The translations under genes were made by a program, and so were the position numbers. 64,000 bases of DNA from Candidatus Schekmanbacteria bacterium RIFCSPLOWO2_02_FULL_38_14 (GTDB lineage: Bacteria; Schekmanbacteria; GWA2-38-11). The stretch covers positions 62,001-126,000 of the forward strand of contig MGDH01000011.1 of the NCBI GenBank assembly GCA_001790855.1. The letters are read 5' to 3'. Positions 62,979-64,000 of this stretch are shown piece by piece (position 1 is the stretch's first letter; every line of letters starts with the position of its first letter). The notes beneath the pieces are model-generated. The model made no database searches, had not been told where the DNA came from, and saw only the letters and a program-made list of their open reading frames with translations.

Positions 62979-64000
62979 TTATCCTTCAAATCTCCTGAGA
63001 ACAACCACAGAATTATAACCCCCAAAACCAAAAGAGGTTTTAACAATAGTTTTTATCTCCTTTTTACAACCCTTGTTGGGGACATAGTCCAAATCGCACT
63101 CCGGGTCTGGGATATGAAGATTTATGGTAGGATGAAGGAATTGATTCTCAAGCATTAGAAAACACGCAACAATTTCCATAGCACCACATCCGCCCATTGC
63201 ATGACCTGTCATGGATTTTGTTGCTGTAACTGACAATCTGTAGGCATGTTTTCCAAATACGTTTTTTATCATCAGAGTCTCTGCCCTGTCATTTACGATT
63301 GTTCCGCTCCCATGAGCATTGATATGGTCAACCTCCCTTGGAGATATACCGGAATCTTTCAAAGCAATCTGGATCGCCCTTGAACCCTGAAGAGAATCCG
63401 GCAAAGGGGTCATAACATGATATGCATCGCAAGTTGCTCCATAACCTGTAATCTCACCGTAGATTTTTGCTTTTCTCTTTTTTGCATGCTCATACTCTTC
63501 AAGAATAATAATTCCTGCTCCTTCTCCAAAAACCAATCCATCTCTGTCCCTGCTGAACGGTCTATAGACAGTTGAGGGGTCTCCACTATGCTTAGAGAGA
63601 AGATTAACATTGGCAAAAGTAGCAATGGCAAAAGGGGTAACAGGTGTTTCTGAGCCTCCTGCAATTGCAACATCTACCCTTCCGTTTCTTATATACTCGA
63701 AAGCCTCCCCTACTGCTGAAGTTGATGAAGCGCACGCAGTTGTGATTGTCTGGGTTGGCCCTGTTATTCCATAACTTATCATTATCTGGCTTGCACAGGA
63801 ACTTGGTATTATTGATGTGGCAAAAAATGGGTTTATTCTTTTATACCCTTTTTCAAGGAATATTGCATGTTGCCTCTCTCCTATTGCCAGCGCTCCAACG
63901 GATGTTCCTATTAAAACAGCTATTCTTTCTTTTCTTTCATTCTCTATGTCAATTTTTGAGTCTTCAAGCGCCATCTTTGTTGAAACAAGACCAAATTGAG
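62979..64000 (-). CDS. Beta-ketoacyl synthase, C-terminal part (gene continues past the window)
   Basis: The frame stays open to base 64000 and reads into FGLVSTKMALEDSK, so the start lies outside. Active-site residues: TACASST (Cys), NAHGSGT and SMTGHAMGG (His). The SGTIVNDRAE stretch fits FabF-like synthases of polyketide, aryl-polyene or similar pathways better than housekeeping FabF, but the choice is open. Its stop is 3 bp before the kinase genes, making an operon with them. Confidence 0.88.
   Translation of the reverse strand, partial: QFGLVSTKMALEDSKIDIENERKERIAVLIGTSVGALAIGERQHAIFLEKGYKRINPFFATSIIPSSCASQIMISYGITGPTQTITTACASSTSAVGEAFEYIRNGRVDVAIAGGSETPVTPFAIATFANVNLLSKHSGDPSTVYRPFSRDRDGLVFGEGAGIIILEEYEHAKKRKAKIYGEITGYGATCDAYHVMTPLPDSLQGSRAIQIALKDSGISPREVDHINAHGSGTIVNDRAETLMIKNVFGKHAYRLSVTATKSMTGHAMGGCGAMEIVACFLMLENQFLHPTINLHIPDPECDLDYVPNKGCKKEIKTIVKTSFGFGGYNSVVVLRRFEG

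Overview
The window (64 kb, AT-rich by eye) reads as chromosome of a free-living Gram-negative bacterium. LptG, an LpxL-like acyltransferase, an LpxH-like hydrolase and several lipobox lipoproteins point to an outer membrane with LPS. DUF507 proteins, sigma-54 regulators, B12/radical-SAM chemistry, frequent TTG starts and many short intergenic repeats fit Nitrospirota- or Desulfobacterota-like lineages or a candidate phylum such as Schekmanbacteria. The taxonomy is inference; there is no rRNA here. No prophage, transposase or CRISPR array was seen.

Layout. 1-3.8 kb: the end of purN, a SurA-like lipoprotein and two signalling proteins (degenerate GGDEF; receiver plus PATAN). 3.8-6.6 kb (minus): recD2 and a small protein with an SSB-like acidic tail. 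6.8-12.7 kb: lptG, DUF2062, xerD, an LpxL-like acyltransferase fused to a glutaredoxin-like domain, DUF401 and truA. 12.7-18.6 kb: metallophosphoesterase, mazG, dnaE and an NlpC/P60 lipoprotein. 18.9-23.4 kb: a lipoprotein, then amino-sugar genes (archaeal-type GlmU-like, glmS, a second left-handed beta-helix acyltransferase). 23.6 kb: tRNA-Leu(GAG) without encoded CCA; a CCA-adding enzyme lies at 34-35.6 kb. 23.9-33.3 kb: two unknown genes, a B12-type radical SAM protein with a DUF2229-like C-terminus, and acyl metabolism genes (FabF-type synthase, acyl-CoA carboxylase beta, PlsC-like, aldehyde dehydrogenase). 33.4-42.7 kb: a receiver-PilZ protein, the CCA enzyme, a group-2 sigma factor, cutA, and topA-xerC-hslV-hslU, an order that recalls the Bacillus topA-trmFO-xerC-hslVU locus. 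42.8-52.1 kb: lpxH-like, recO with two DUF507 genes, trpEGD, a HELIH membrane protein, a family-4 uracil-DNA glycosylase, HU and argJ. 52.3-64 kb: a divergent FabD-like protein and a large signalling locus.

The signalling locus (64000-53928, minus) is the most unusual part. A ketosynthase gene runs into two paralogous membrane histidine kinases, then a protein joining a pseudo-receiver, a sigma-54 AAA+ domain that has lost its Walker and GAFTGA residues, and a histidine-kinase dimerisation domain, then an apparently intact NtrC-type activator. All five genes touch or overlap. Just downstream is a full-consensus sigma-54 promoter, with a palindromic candidate enhancer about 150 bp upstream of its predicted start, in front of a receiver-HD-GYP gene. 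This looks like a self-contained circuit from membrane sensing to c-di-GMP breakdown.

A second theme is short palindromic repeats inside genes. In-frame repeats form the linker of the acyltransferase-glutaredoxin fusion, another sits near its N-terminus, and a different one lies inside topA.
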